Shown here: positions 47,123 through 59,835 of the stretch, in pieces
Layout: every line of letters starts with the position of its first letter
Position numbering within the stretch: the first letter of the stretch is position 1
DNA from: Ulva prolifera
Taxonomy: Eukaryota; Chlorophyta; Ulvophyceae; Ulvales; Ulvaceae
Direction: 5' to 3'
Length of the DNA stretch: 64,000 bases
Assembly: GCA_023078555.1 (NCBI GenBank)
Contig: CM041199.1
Coordinates: 8,313,315 to 8,377,314, forward strand
The notes under the pieces: model-generated
What the model was told of the DNA's origin: nothing
Databases searched by the model: none
Seen by the model: only the letters and a program-made list of their open reading frames with translations
Made by a program: the position numbers and the translations under genes

Positions 47123-50100
47123 CGTGTGGTGTGTCCGTGTGGTGTGTCCGTGTGGAGTGTACGTGTGGAGTGCCCAAGTCCGTGTGGAGTGTCCGTGTGG
47201 AGTGTACGTGTGGAGTGCCCAAGTCCGTGTGGAGTGTCCGTGTGGAGTGTCCGTGTGGAGTGACCGTGTCCGTGTGGTGTGTCCGTGTGGAGTGTACGTG
47301 TGGAGTGCCCAAGTCTGTGTGGAGTGTCCGTGTGGAGTGACCGTGTGGAGTGCCCAAGTCCGTGTGGAGTGTCCGTGTGGAAAGTCCGTTTGGAGTGTAC
47401 GTGTGGAGTGACCGTGTCCGTGTGGAGTGTCCGTGTGGAGTGTACGTGTGGAGTGTTCAAGTCTGTGTGGAGTGTCCGTGTGGAGTGTACGTGTGGAGTG
47501 CCCAAGTCCGTGTGGAGTGTCCGTGTGGAGTGTACGTGTGGAGTGCCCAAGTCCGTGTGGAGTGACCGTGCGGAGTGTACGTGTGGAGTGACCGTGTCCG
47601 TGTGGTGTGTCCGTGTGGAGTGTACGTGTGGAGTGCCCAAGTCCGTGTGGAGTGTCCGTGTGGAGTGTACGTATGGAGTGCCCAAGTCCGTGTGGAGTGA
47701 CCGTGTGGAGTGTACGTGTGGAGTGACCGAGTCCGTGTGGAGTGTCCGTGTGGAGTGTCCGTGTGGAGTGTACGTGTGGAGTGCCCAAGTCCGTGTGGAG
47801 TGTCCGTGTGGAGTGTCCGTTTGGAGTGTACGTGTGGAGTGACCGTGTCCGTGTGGTGTGTCCGTGTGGAGTGTACGTGTGGAGTGCCCAAGTCCGTGTG
47901 GAGTGTCCGTGTGGAGTGTACGTATGGAGTGCCCAAGTCCGTGTGGAGTGACCGTGTGGAGTGTACGTGTGGAGTGACCGAGTCCGTGTGGAGTGTCCGT
48001 GTGGAGTGTCCGCGTGGAGTGACCGTGTGGAGTGACCGTGTCCGTGTGGAGTGGCCGTGTGGAGTGACCGTGTGGAGTGCCCAAGTCAGTGTGGAGTGTC
48101 CGTGTGGAGTGTACGTGTGGAGTGCCCAAGTCCGTGTGGGGTGACCGTGTGGAGTGTACGTATGGAGTGACCGAGTCCGTGTGGAGTGGCCGTGTGGAGT
48201 GACCGTGTGGAGTGCCCAAGTCCGTGTGGAGTGTCCGTGTGGAGTGTCCGTGTGGAGTGTACGTGTGGAGTGACCGTGTCCGTGTGGTGTGTCCGTGTGG
48301 AGTGTACGTGTGGAGTGCCCAAGTCCGTGTGGAGTGTCCGTGTGGAGTGTACGTATGGAGTGCCCAAGTCCGTGTGGAGTGACCGTGTGGAGTGTACGTG
48401 TGGAGTGACCGAGTCCGTGTGGAGTGTCCGTGTGGAGTGTCCGCGTGGAGTGACCGTGTGGAGTGACCGTGTCCGTGTGGAGTGGCCGTGTGGAGTGACC
48501 GTGTGGAGTGCCCAAGTCAGTGTGGAGTGTCCGTGTGGAGTGTACGTGTGGAGTGCCCAAGTCCGTGTGGGGTGACCGTGTGGAGTGTACGTATGGAGTG
48601 ACCGAGTCCGTGTGGAGTGGCCGTGTGGAGTGACCGTGTGGAGTGCCCAAGTCCGTGTGGAGTGTCCGTGTGGAGTGTCCGTGTGGAGTGTACGTGTGGA
48701 GTGACCGTGTCCGTGTGGTGTGTCCGTGTGGAGTGTACGCGTGGAGTGCCCAAGTCCGTGTGGAGTGTCCGTGTGGAGTGTACGTGTGGAGTGCCCAAGT
48801 CCGTGTGGAGTGACCGTGTGGAGTGTACGTGTGGAGTGCCCAAGTCTGTGTGGAGTGGCCGTGTGGAGTGACCGTGTGGAGTGCCCAAGTCCGTGTGGAG
48901 TGTCCGTGTGGAGTGTACGTGTGGAGTGACCGTGTCCGTGTGGAGTGGCCGTGTGGAGTGACCGTGTGGAGTGCCCAAGTCCGTGTGGAGTGTCCGTGTG
49001 GAGTGTACGTGTGGAGTGCCCAAGTCTGTGTGGAGTGTCCGTGTGGAGTGTACGTGTGGAGTGCCCAAGTCCGTGTGGAGTGTCCTTGTGGAGTGTACGT
49101 GTGGAGTGCCCAAGTCCGTGTGGAGTGACCGTGTGGAGTGTACGTGTGGAGTGACCGTGTCCGTGTGGTGTGTCCGTGTGGAGTGTACGTGTGGAGTGCC
49201 CAAGTCCGTGTGGAGTGTCCGTGTGGAGTGTACGTGTGGAGTGCCCAAGTCCGTGTGGAGTGACCGTGCGGAGTGTACGTGTGGAGTGACCGTGTCCGTG
49301 TGGTGTGTCCGTGTGGAGTGTACGTGTGGAGTGCCCAAGTCCGTGTGGAGTGACCGTGTGGAGTGTACGTGTGGAGTGACCGAGTCCGTGTGGAGTGTCC
49401 GTGTGGAGTGTCCGTGTGGAGTGCCCAAGTCCGTGTGGAGTGTCCGTGTGGAGTGTACGTATGGAGTGCCCAAGTCCGTGTGGAGTGACCGTGTGGAGTG
49501 TACGTGTGGAGTGACCGAGTCCGTGTGGAGTGTCCGTGTGGAGTGTCCGTGTGGAGTGTACGTGTGGAGTGCCCAAGTCCGTGTGGAGTGTCCGTGTGGA
49601 GTGTCCGTTTGGAGTGTACGTGTGGAGTGACCGTGTCCGTGTGGTGTGTCCGTGTGGAGTGTACGTGTGGAGTGCCCAAGTCCGTGTGGAGTGTCCGTGT
49701 GGAGTGTACGTATGGAGTGCCCAAGTCCGTGTGGAGTGACCGTGTGGAGTGTACGTGTGGAGTGACCGAGTCCGTGTGGAGTGTCCGTGTGGAGTGTCCG
49801 CGTGGAGTGACCGTGTGGAGTGACCGTGTCCGTGTGGAGTGGCCGTGTGGAGTGACCGTGTGGAGTGCCCAAGTCAGTGTGGAGTGTCCGTGTGGAGTGT
49901 ACGTGTGGAGTGCCCAAGTCCGTGTGGGGTGACCGTGTGGAGTGTACGTATGGAGTGACCGAGTCCGTGTGGAGTGGCCGTGTGGAGTGACCGTGTGGAG
50001 TGCCCAAGTCCGTGTGGAGTGTCCGTGTGGAGTGTCCGTGTGGAGTGTACGTGTGGAGTGACCGTGTCCGTGTGGTGTGTCCGTGTGGAGTGTACGTGTG

Positions 50101-53100
50101 GAGTGCCCAAGTCCGTGTGGAGTGTCCGTGTGGAGTGTACGTATGGAGTGCCCAAGTCCGTGTGGAGTGACCGTGTGGAGTGTACGTGTGGAGTGACCGA
50201 GTCCGTGTGGAGTGTCCGTGTGGAGTGTCCGCGTGGAGTGACCGTGTGGAGTGACCGTGTCCGTGTGGAGTGGCCGTGTGGAGTGACCGTGTGGAGTGCC
50301 CAAGTCAGTGTGGAGTGTCCGTGTGGAGTGTACGTGTGGAGTGCCCAAGTCCGTGTGGGGTGACCGTGTGGAGTGTACGTATGGAGTGACCGAGTCCGTG
50401 TGGAGTGGCCGTGTGGAGTGACCGTGTGGAGTGCCCAAGTCCGTGTGGAGTGTCCGTGTGGAGTGTCCGTGTGGAGTGTACGTGTGGAGTGACCGTGTCC
50501 GTGTGGTGTGTCCGTGTGGAGTGTACGCGTGGAGTGCCCAAGTCCGTGTGGAGTGTCCGTGTGGAGTGTACGTGTGGAGTGCCCAAGTCCGTGTGGAGTG
50601 ACCGTGTGGAGTGTACGTGTGGAGTGCCCAAGTCTGTGTGGAGTGGCCGTGTGGAGTGACCGTGTGGAGTGCCCAAGTCCGTGTGGAGTGTCCGTGTGGA
50701 GTGTACGTGTGGAGTGACCGTGTCCGTGTGGAGTGGCCGTGTGGAGTGACCGTGTGGAGTGCCCAAGTCCGTGTGGAGTGTCCGTGTGGAGTGTACGTGT
50801 GGAGTGCCCAAGTCTGTGTGGAGTGTCCGTGTGGAGTGTACGTGTGGAGTGCCCAAGTCCGTGTGGAGTGTCCTTGTGGAGTGTACGTGTGGAGTGCCCA
50901 AGTCCGTGTGGAGTGACCGTGTGGAGTGTACGTGTGGAGTGACCGTGTCCGTGTGGTGTGTCCGTGTGGAGTGTACGTGTGGAGTGCCCAAGTCCGTGTG
51001 GAGTGTCCGTGTGGAGTGTACGTATGGAGTGCCCAAGTCCGTGTGGAGTGACCGTGTGGAGTGTACGTGTGGAGTGACCGAGTCCGTGTGGAGTGTCCGT
51101 GTGGAGTGTCCGTGTGGAGTGTACGTGTGGAGTGCCCAAGTCCGTGTGGAGTGTCCGTGTGGAGTGTCCGTTTGGAGTGTACGTGTGGAGTGACCGTGTC
51201 CGTGTGGTGTGTCCGTGTGGAGTGTACGTGTGGAGTGCCCAAGTCCGTGTGGAGTGTCCGTGTGGAGTGTACGTATGGAGTGCCCAAGTCCGTGTGGAGT
51301 GACCGTGTGGAGTGTACGTGTGGAGTGACCGAGTCCGTGTGGAGTGTCCGTGTGGAGTGTCCGCGTGGAGTGACCGTGTGGAGTGCCCAAGTCCGTTTGG
51401 AGTGTCCGTGTGGATTGTACGTGTGGAGTGTCCGTGTGAAGTTACCGAGTCCGTGTGGAGTGGCCGTGTGGAGTGACCGTGTGGAGTGTACGTGTGGAGT
51501 GACCGAGTCCGTGTGGAGTGTCCGTGTGGAGTGTACGCGTGGAGTGTCCGTGTGGAGTGTACATGTGTAGTGACCGAGTCCGTGTGGAGTGTCCGTGTGG
51601 AGTGTACGTGTGGACTGCCCAAGTCCGTGTGGAGTGTCCGTGTGGAGTGTACGTGTGGAGTGACCGTGTCCGTGTGGAGTGGCCGTGTGGAGTGACCGTG
51701 TGGAGTGCCCAGGTCCGTGTGGAGTGTACGTGTGGAGTGTCCGTGTGAAGTTACCGAGTCCGTGTGGAGTGGCCGTGTGGAGTGACCGTGTGGAGTGTAC
51801 GTGTGGAGTGACCGAGTCCGTGTGGAGTGTCCGTGTGGAGTGTACGCGTGGAGTGTCCGTGTGGAGTGTACATGTGTAGTGACCGAGTCCGTGTGGAGTG
51901 TCCGTGTGGAGTGTACGTGTGGACTGCCCAAGTCCGTGTGGAGTGTCCGTGTGGAGTGTACGTGTGGAGTGACCGTGTCCGTGTGGAGTGGCCGTGTGGA
52001 GTGACCGTGTGGAGTGCCCAGGTCCGTGTGGAGTGTCCGTGTGGAGTGGCCGTGTGGAGTGTACGTGTGGAGTGACCGTGTCCGTGTGGTGTGTCCGTGT
52101 GGAGTGTACGTGTGGAGTGCCCAATTCTGTGTGGAGTGTCCGTGTGGAGTGTACGTGTGGAGTGCCCAAGTCCGTGTGGAGTGTCCGTGTGGAGTGTCCG
52201 TTTGGAGTGTACGTGTGGAGTGACCGTGTCCGTGTGGTGTGTCCGTGTGGAGTGTACGTGTGGAGTGCCCAAGTCCGTGTGGAGTGTCCGTGTGGAGTTT
52301 ACGTGTGGAGTGCCCAAGTCCGTGTGGAGTGTCCGTGTGGAGTGTCCGTGTGGAGTGACCGTGTCCGTGTGGTGTGTCCGTGTGGAGTGTACGTGTGGAG
52401 TGCCCAAGTCTGTGTGGAGTGTCCGTGTGGAGTGACCGTGTGGAGTGCCCAAGTCCGTGTGGAGTGTCCGTGTGGAAAGTCCGTTTGGAGTGTACGTGTG
52501 GAGTGACCGTGTCCGTGTGGAGTGTTCGTGTGGAGTGTACGTGTGGAGTGTTCAAGTCTGTGTGGAGTGTCCGTGTGGAGTGTACGTGTGGAGTGCCCAA
52601 GTCCGTGTGGAGTGTCCGTGTGGAGTGTACGTGTGGAGTGCCCAAGTCCGTGTGGAGTGTACGTGTGGAGTGACCGAGTCCGTGTGGAGTGTCCGTGTGG
52701 AGTGTACGCGTGGAGTGTCCGTGTGGAGTGTACGTGTGGAGTGCCCAAGTCTGTGTGGAGTTTCCGTTTGGAGTGTACGTGTGGAATGACCGTGTCCGTG
52801 TGGTGTGTCCGTGTGGAGTGACCGTGTGGAGTGCCCAAGTCCGTGTGGAGTGTCCGTGTGGAAAGTCCGTTTGGAGTGTACGTGTGGAGTGCCCAAGTCT
52901 GTGTGGAGTGTCCGTGTGGAGTGACCGTGTGGAGTGCCCAAGTCCGTGTGGAGTGTCCGTGTGGAAAGTCCGTTTGGAGTGTACGTGTGGAGTGACCGTG
53001 TCCGTGTGGAGTGTCCGTGTGGAGTGTACGTGTGGAGTGTTCAAGTCTGTGTGGAGTGTCCGTGTGGAGTGTACGTGTGGAGTGCCCAAGTCCGTGTGGA

Positions 53101-55228
53101 GTGTCCGTGTGGAGTGACCGTGTGGAGTGCCCAAGTCCGTGTGGAGTGTCCGTGTGGAAAGTCCGTTTGGAGTGTACGTGTGGAGTGACCGTGTCCGTGT
53201 GGAGTGTTCGTGTGGAGTGTACGTGTGGAATGACCGTGTCCGTGTGGTGTGTCCGTGTGGAGTGTACGTGTGGAGTGCCCAAGTCCGTGTGGAGTGTCCG
53301 TGTGGAGTGTCCGTGTGGAGTGTCCGTGTGGAGTGACCGTGTCCGTGTGGTGTGTCCGTGTGGAGTGTACGTGTGGAGTGCCCAAGTCCGTGTGGAGTGT
53401 CCGTGTGGAAAGTCCGTTTGGAGTGTACGTGTGGAGTGACCGTGTCCGTGTGGAGTGTCCGTGTGGAGTGTACGTGTGGAGTGTTCAAGTCTGTGTGGAG
53501 TGTCCGTGTGGAGTGTACGTGTGGAGTGCCCAAGTCCGTGTGGAGTGTCCGTGTGGAGTGTCCGTGTGAAGTTACCGAGTCCGTGTGGAGTGGCCGTGTG
53601 GAGTGACCGTGTGGAGTGTACGTGTGGAGTGACCGAGTCCGTGTGGAGTGTCCGTGTGGAGTGTACGCGTGGAGTGTCCGTGTGGAGTGTACGTGTGGAG
53701 TGCCCAAGTCCGTGTGGAGTGTACGTGTGGAGTGACCGAGTCCGTGTGGAGTGTCCGTGTGGAGTGTACGCGTGGAGTGTCCGTGTGGAGTGTACGTGTG
53801 GAGTGCCCAAGTCCATGTGGAGTGACCGTGTCGAGTGTACGTGTGGAGTGACCGAGTCCGTGTGGAGTGTCCGTGTGGAGTGTCCGCGTGGAGTGTACGT
53901 GTGGAGTGACCGTGTCCGTGTGGAGTGTCCGTGTGGAGTGTACGTGTGGAGTGTTCAAGTCTGTGTGGAGTGTCCGTGTGGAGTGTACGTGTGGAGTGCC
54001 CAAGTCCGTGTGGAGTGTCCGTGTGGAGTGTCCGTGTGAAGTTACCGAGTCCGTGTGGAGTGGCCGTGTGGAGTGACCGTGTGGAGTGTACGTGTGGAGT
54101 GACCGAGTCCGTGTGGAGTGTCCGTGTGGAGTGTACGCGTGGAGTGTCCGTGTGGAGTGTACGTGTGGAGTGCCCAAGTCCGTGTGGAGTGTACGTGTGG
54201 AGTGACCGAGTCCGTGTGGAGTGTCCGTGTGGAGTGTACGCGTGGAGTGTCCGTGTGGAGTGTACGTGTGGAGTGCCCAAGTCCATGTGGAGTGACCGTG
54301 TCGAGTGTACGTGTGGAGTGACCGAGTCCGTGTGGAGTGTCCGTGTGGAGTGTCCGCGTGGAGTGTCCGTGTGGAGTGCCCAAGTCCGTGTGGAGTGTCC
54401 GTGTGGAGTGTACGTGTGGAGTGACCGTGTCCGTGTGGAGTGGCCGTGTGGAGTGACCGTGTGGAGTTCCCAAGTCCGTGTGGAGTGTCCGTGTGGAGTG
54501 TACGTGTGGAGTGCCCAAGTCCGTGTGGGGTGACCGTGTGGAGTGTACGTGTGGAGTGACCGAGTCCGTGTGGAGTGGCCGTGTGGAGTGACCGTGTGGA
54601 GTGCCCAAGTCCGTGTGGAGTGTCCGTGTGGAGTGTCCGTGTGGAGTGTACGTGTGGAGTGACCGTGTCCGTGTGGTGTGTCCGTGTGGAGTGTACGTGT
54701 GGAGTGCCCAAGTCCGTGTGGAGTGGCCGTGTGGAGTGACCGTGTGGAGTGCCCAAGTCCGTGTGGAGTGTCCGTGTGGAGTGTCCGTGTGGAGTGTACG
54801 TGTGGAGTGACCGTGTCCGTGTGGTGTGTCCGTGTGGAGTGTACGTGTGGAGTGCCCAAGTCCGTGTGGAGTGTCCGTGTGGAGTGTACGTGTGGAGTGC
54901 CCAAGTCCGTGTGGAGTGACCGTGTGGAGTGTACGTGTGGAGTGCCCAAGTCTGTGTGGAGTGGCCGTGTGGAGTGACCGTGTGGAGTGCCCAAGTCCGT
55001 GTGGAGTGTCCGTGTGGAGTGTCCGTGTGGAGTGTACGTGTGGAGTGACAGTGTCCGTGTGGTGTGTCCGTGTGGAGTGTACGTGTGGAGTGCCCAAGTC
55101 TGTGTGGAGTGTCCGTGTGGAGTGTACGTGTGGAGTGCCCAAGTCCGTGTGGAGTGACCGTGTGGAGTGTACGTGTGGAGTGACCGAGTCCGTGTGGAGT
55201 GTCCGTGTGGAGTGTCCGCGTGGAGTGA
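47123..55228. repeat. Minisatellite array, block 6
   Basis: An 8.1-kb stretch of the same minisatellite, ending where CACTA element B begins. A 431-bp unit (start 48186) repeats at 48617, and that pair repeats 1788 bp downstream (49974 and 50405). Another duplication of about 309 bp places the region near 51486 again near 51795. A 470-bp unit near 53455 repeats near 53925. TGA at 55226-55228 would be the left target duplication of element B. Confidence 0.95.
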
Positions 55229-55255
55229 CACTACAAGAACGCCAGACAGGTGATA
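55229..55255 (+). repeat. Left terminal inverted repeat of element B
   Basis: The sequence CACTACAAGAACGCCAGACA is followed by GGTGAT. It matches the left end of element A with a few substitutions. The opposite end is not in the window, so pairing cannot be checked. Confidence 0.85.
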
Positions 55256-55880
55256 ATGTGCATTTCGGCAACACATTAGCGGCTAAACACTGTGAAAGCT
55301 GTGTCGTGATGTGGATGAAATGTTCGGAGAATGCCGCTCCAATGTGTGTGAGCTGCACACTTTTCGTCCTCGTGTGACCGGAATGTGCCATGTGCTAGGA
55401 ACGGTCGACGCGCTTCCAATGTTGCAGATGTACACTGTGGCATGACGAGTGGCCGAGCTGTCCTCGATGTACGTTGGAGTGTGCACGCGAGTACAAGAGA
55501 TGTGCATTATGGCGTATGCACGTGGACCGGAAAGATGTGCTTGTCGAGTACAGCTCGCGCATGGCGTGTACACCTTCATAAAAACCAGGCATCATTGACA
55601 CATTCCAAGCACTCTTCATCCGAACGTGTGCTCGCCGGTTGCCGGCATCGTGTACTGTTGCGGGGCGATGATGTACACGTGGTGTACACAACTAGCAGTA
55701 TCATGAATTAATAATAATTCGGTTCCACGGTGCGTCGGCAGGCTTGTTTACATCATCAATATCATAGCATAGCTTATTCTTATGTTTAGCAAAGCATCGT
55801 GGTTCACAGCATGATCCACTGTTGCACTGAGCTTAAGCAACAGCCACCTGATGGCTGATCCCTCCTTCCAGGTGCCTACT
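55256..55880. promoter_or_regulatory. Left subterminal region of element B
   Basis: No gene. ATGTGCA and ATGTACA motifs recur (for example AATGTGCATTTCGGC just inside the terminus, and GATGTACACTGTGG), matching motifs in both ends of element A. The tail of the leftward gene's untranslated region is also here. Confidence 0.55.
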
Positions 55881-58627
55881 CTATAGACGATGAAGCTCGT
55901 CGTAGAGAGATATCTTCTTCTCCATTAGACGGACCTTGGTCGCCTGCAGATGTAAAAGAGCGGTGACTGCACCTGACAGCTGTATTCAGATTATGTGGCA
56001 AGATACAGCTCACACATCCAAGGCGACACGTAGTTCACACTCAGGTCAGGACAGACCTGGAGCTCTGTGATCTTTTCCTGAGCTATACGGATCTTGGGTT
56101 GGGTGTAGTTGCGTTTACCAGCGCCTGGCTGCTTGAGTTCAAGGATGACAGCTTCTTGCTCTTGGATTAGCCGATTGGTAGCTTCGATGTCATGGTTCAG
56201 TCTAGCTATCTCACTTTCAGTGTACGACTTCCCGTACGTTCGCTCACTGTTTGGACCAGTTGAGCTGATCTGCATACGGTCTCGCACAGTATTGAGCCTG
56301 CCTATAGGCTGTGTTTGGTTCCGGTGTAGTGACACTGCAGCTGTATTGGGGCAAAGGTACATGCGGTCTTGCTCACCTGAACCTCGGGTGACTTGAGTGT
56401 AGCATCTTTATTTTCTGGCTCGCTGGTGCTCAAAGGCAGTCCGAGTAGATCGTCCTCAGCCATGCCCATCATTCTCACTGCGTTATCGATTGCTACTTCT
56501 GTTACACCCGCATGTGCGAACGTATGGGTTGCTGCTGCCCGGTCGTTCTGGTGCAGCTCTGGCTGCTCTGTAGCTAGGTGGGCTAGCTGCTCACAGAACT
56601 GGGCTGGGGAGACATAAGACTTCTCGGGAGGGGGGTGTGGTGAGCCCCAGGCCTGCAGTAACAAGTCAACTGAGCTCAGCTGTGTATTGGGATGTCGATA
56701 GATACAAGGCACTTTGCCTGCAGCTGAGATGCGGGCACCTGCATTGCTGGCAGTCTGCTTTGATGCCATGCCGTGTTATGACTCGCCAAGTAACTTCCTT
56801 CAATGTCGTTGCTGATATCAATGCCTAGTTCTGGACCTGCACTGTCAGGCTGTGGTCTCTTGCTGCCCACCTCGACAGGTTCCATTGGCCTCACATTTGC
56901 TGTTGCGGGTGTTAATCCCATGAAACGGATTGTTCTTGATATGTCCTTCTCTTCAACCACTGCTCTTGAGTTGTTGTGCAACGCCTGCAGGTTCTCAAGA
57001 CATCATGCAAATTCCTAGTGCTCCATGAGAGCCAGTTACGACGTCAATTGCAGTGGTGCACACGGTGACTGCACGATGGTGGCGGATGGATCATACCGTT
57101 GACATGTTGCCTGCAACGCCTGGGGGTAACTGCAGATTTGTGGCAGTTCGCACTGACCCGTCTGTAGCTCCTTCTGCATGGTTCCACTTCGGCTTCTCTG
57201 GTGTCTGTCCACTTCGTTCTAAGTCGTGCCTCGGACTTGGAGACAGAGGGGTGACTTCAAACTTGGGCAAGAAAACGTTCTTGGGCTCATCAGGGCGCCA
57301 TGGCGGGTAGTGTCCATCGTCGAGTGCCCACTCTAGTCTAGTCTTGCTCACTCGGCCTGGTGCTTCGGCAGTCCCTCCACAGGCTCTGACCTGTATCATG
57401 ATCGGCCCGATCATGGCGTCTAGTAGTATCAGAGTCAGCTGTGTAACATACCCGATACAAGCTCTCTGTGTTGCGACTATGAGCACACATTCCTACGGAT
57501 CACCAGCCGGTTGACACGTGCACAGCTGAATACAGCAGTTTAATTGCGGACTCACCATCTTCCGGTCAAACTGCATGTGCAGTTCCGTCAAGTCTTTGCC
57601 TTGTCCCTTAGCCTCAGATGCTGCCTTTGGATCAGCCAGCAAAACTTTGGTGAACTTCCGGATGCTGACGTTGTTGTTGCCCATGCGATCGAATACGACC
57701 GTCCTGCAAGGAACGGGTCATCGGACGATGTAAACACCTAGGCACATACACTCTGCAGCTGTATAGCTGCTGAACGGCAGACACTGGCGAGGCCGTACTC
57801 TGCGAGTTTTTTGTCGCCTGTCTGCGATGTTGTGTAGGACTTCATCATTGCGGCCCACGCGACGGTCAAGTTCAAGATCTTCCGCCCTGCGTCCTTCTCT
57901 TCGTCTGTTGCGCCGTCTGCGATTGCCTGCAATGTCCGAATGCACCGTCGGGTGATCAATCACACGGACCGGACTTGCCACTCCGACACTTCACATGGTA
58001 GTGTAGTGTTAGCCACACCTTCGGCGCGAACCCCTTCAGTGCTGTGATTGGTGTAGTTTGAAGCCAGCATCCATCAGGCGTGAGTTTGGGATCAAGCACC
58101 TTTTTTACCTTGGGGCACTTTCGATGTGCCTCGGGTAGGGCATTCAACGTTTCCCGAAGCTCAGCGCACATGTGAATACCACCACGCAGTTTCTCACCTT
58201 TGGTATCCACGGTCCTTGCGGTAGTGCCGTCGCTGACACCTGACCGGCTAACCAGCTCATTGACACGGCTGGTCGTCGGCGGACTGGGCATCGTCAGGCT
58301 GGATACCGTCCAGATGTTGCCGGGCAGCTCCGGCGCGACTGGATCGGCTCCCTCGGGCAGATTTAACGTGTCACGCAGCAATGCGCAAAATGCGTCGCCT
58401 GTGTAAATGGCACTAGTCCCGCTCGGAGCCTTCGGACCCGCGGGAGCCACTCGGAATTTGTGTCGTTTCCATTCCAGTCCATCACTTTCATGGGGTACGT
58501 GTACACCACAGTTGACAAGTAACGTCAACATGAAAGAGCCCTGTTGAGGTTCTTTGGTGTGACTGATGCTAAAGTCCTGCACGTGTTTACGATCACCATC
58601 AAAGGATTTCAGAGTTACGGTCACCAT
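55881..58627 (-). CDS. CACTA accessory protein, element B (8 exons, 658 aa)
   Basis: This is the homologue of the leftward gene of element A; its function is unknown. Predicted exons, in transcription order, are 58627-58019, 57926-57799, 57703-57556, 57390-57097, 56984-56739, 56652-56377, 56269-56057 and 55943-55881. Junctions are GT-AG and in frame, and the sum is 659 codons. Exon 1 has exactly the same length (609 bp) as in A. Shared blocks are FMLTLLVNCGVH, EWKRHKFRV, LPEGADPV, PDGCWLQ, RMGNNNV, KTRLEWA, GHYPPW, MGLTPATANV, YVSPAQFC and a C-terminal coiled coil (SEIARLNHDIEATNRLIQEQ). The donors of exons 2 and 5 were chosen partly to keep frame and are less certain. The frame is intact although the neighbouring transposase is broken. 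Confidence 0.72.
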
Positions 58628-58997
58628 GACTGCTACGTCTACAGGTAATGTGGCACATGACCACTGAAATTGGCTGGACCTCGGCGGCTGGTGTGCAGTA
58701 TGATTCAAGCTGGTGTTCGGGCGCCTCAGATACCCCGAGATTGATGGCGTTTGTAATCAGACACCGCGGACATGGCGAAAAGTGACCGGGTACCCTCGAG
58801 ACTACACGGCGCTGCATGCGACCACATGTCTTCGAAGCGTGTGATCGTTCGCCGCCATAGAACATCGCTTAATGTGGAACTCACTCTAAATCCAGCTGAG
58901 TTGTATGTTGTGCGCCATTGTCCGTTTCGATTCCAATCAGCCGCAGCAACCTGGCTGCAGTACTAGTACACATTCACACACGGTGGGTTGCATCACT
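58628..58997. promoter_or_regulatory. Divergent intergenic region, element B
   Basis: These 370 bp separate the two start codons, almost the same length as in element A. I see no copy of A's 34-bp palindrome and no obvious TATA element. Confidence 0.45.
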
Positions 58998-59827
58998 ATG
59001 GACGCCGATCACGTAGATCCAGCACCGGGAGCCAAACGAGTTAGGCGGACAAATGATGCTATAGATGCTGTCCTGTCTGAGAAGGGCATTTTCAGTGATC
59101 CTTGTGCTGATGGCACTCAAAGGTACAGATGTGAGCACTGTCAGGCTACTTTCGGTCCAGACAGGAAGGCGTATGCGTCGTGGCATGATTGCCCTTCCCT
59201 GAAGCCTGTCCCACAGGACAATCAGGCCGATGGTGGCGGTGTTTTCGGCAGTGAATACATGGCATCTCCTTTGGAGTGGCCTGTACATGTGGATCGGGAG
59301 GCTGGGTGCCTGCCACTCCTCATACCAGAATGTACAGAAGACTGGGCCGCAACTCTGCAGCCCAGTACTCCCGAGTACTACACCACAAGCGAGGCCGACT
59401 TGATAGCGGCGGGAAGAGAAAGCGCTGTTGAAGCTGAGTACGAGGTGTGACAGCTGTTGCATGACCATGAGTGGAACGTATGCTTGCCCGTTGGTATAGA
59501 TGAATACGGCATCCTGCAATTAGTATACGTATACGAATGCTATAGTACTGCAGGCACGTGTACAATAGCTATTAAAATTTCCACTATTGGACACGTGCCT
59601 GTTCATGCAGGAGCTGATCGGTCATCACGACTAGAGAGCTAGGGGTGGCCTGGAGGGGCTGGATACAGACGACGAGGATGAGCCTGGTCAGGAGGGAGCA
59701 GCGATTGGGGCTGCAGTGGATGCACCTCATGCTGCACTAGCTCGCGCCATCGCAGGCGGGCCTGTGCCTGGTCAAGAACTACATGAGGCAGCTGCCCAAC
59801 AAGGCGTGTACGAACCAGTGCCGGTCA

Positions 59828-59835
59828 GTGTACAC
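59828..59835. repeat. Target-site duplication of the hAT element, left copy
   Basis: GTGTACAC, repeated exactly at 60956-60963. It fits the hAT preference for T at position 2 and A at position 7, and is itself palindromic. Confidence 0.88.

Noticed and set aside
1952-55228. CRISPR array or telomere repeat
   Set aside because: There are no unique spacers of constant length, and the subunits do not match known telomere repeats; the context is eukaryotic with introns.
2053-55377. Many plus-strand open frames with VWSVRVE or CGVYVWS repeats
   Set aside because: Same minisatellite read on the other strand; the frames are short and end at TGA within the subunits.
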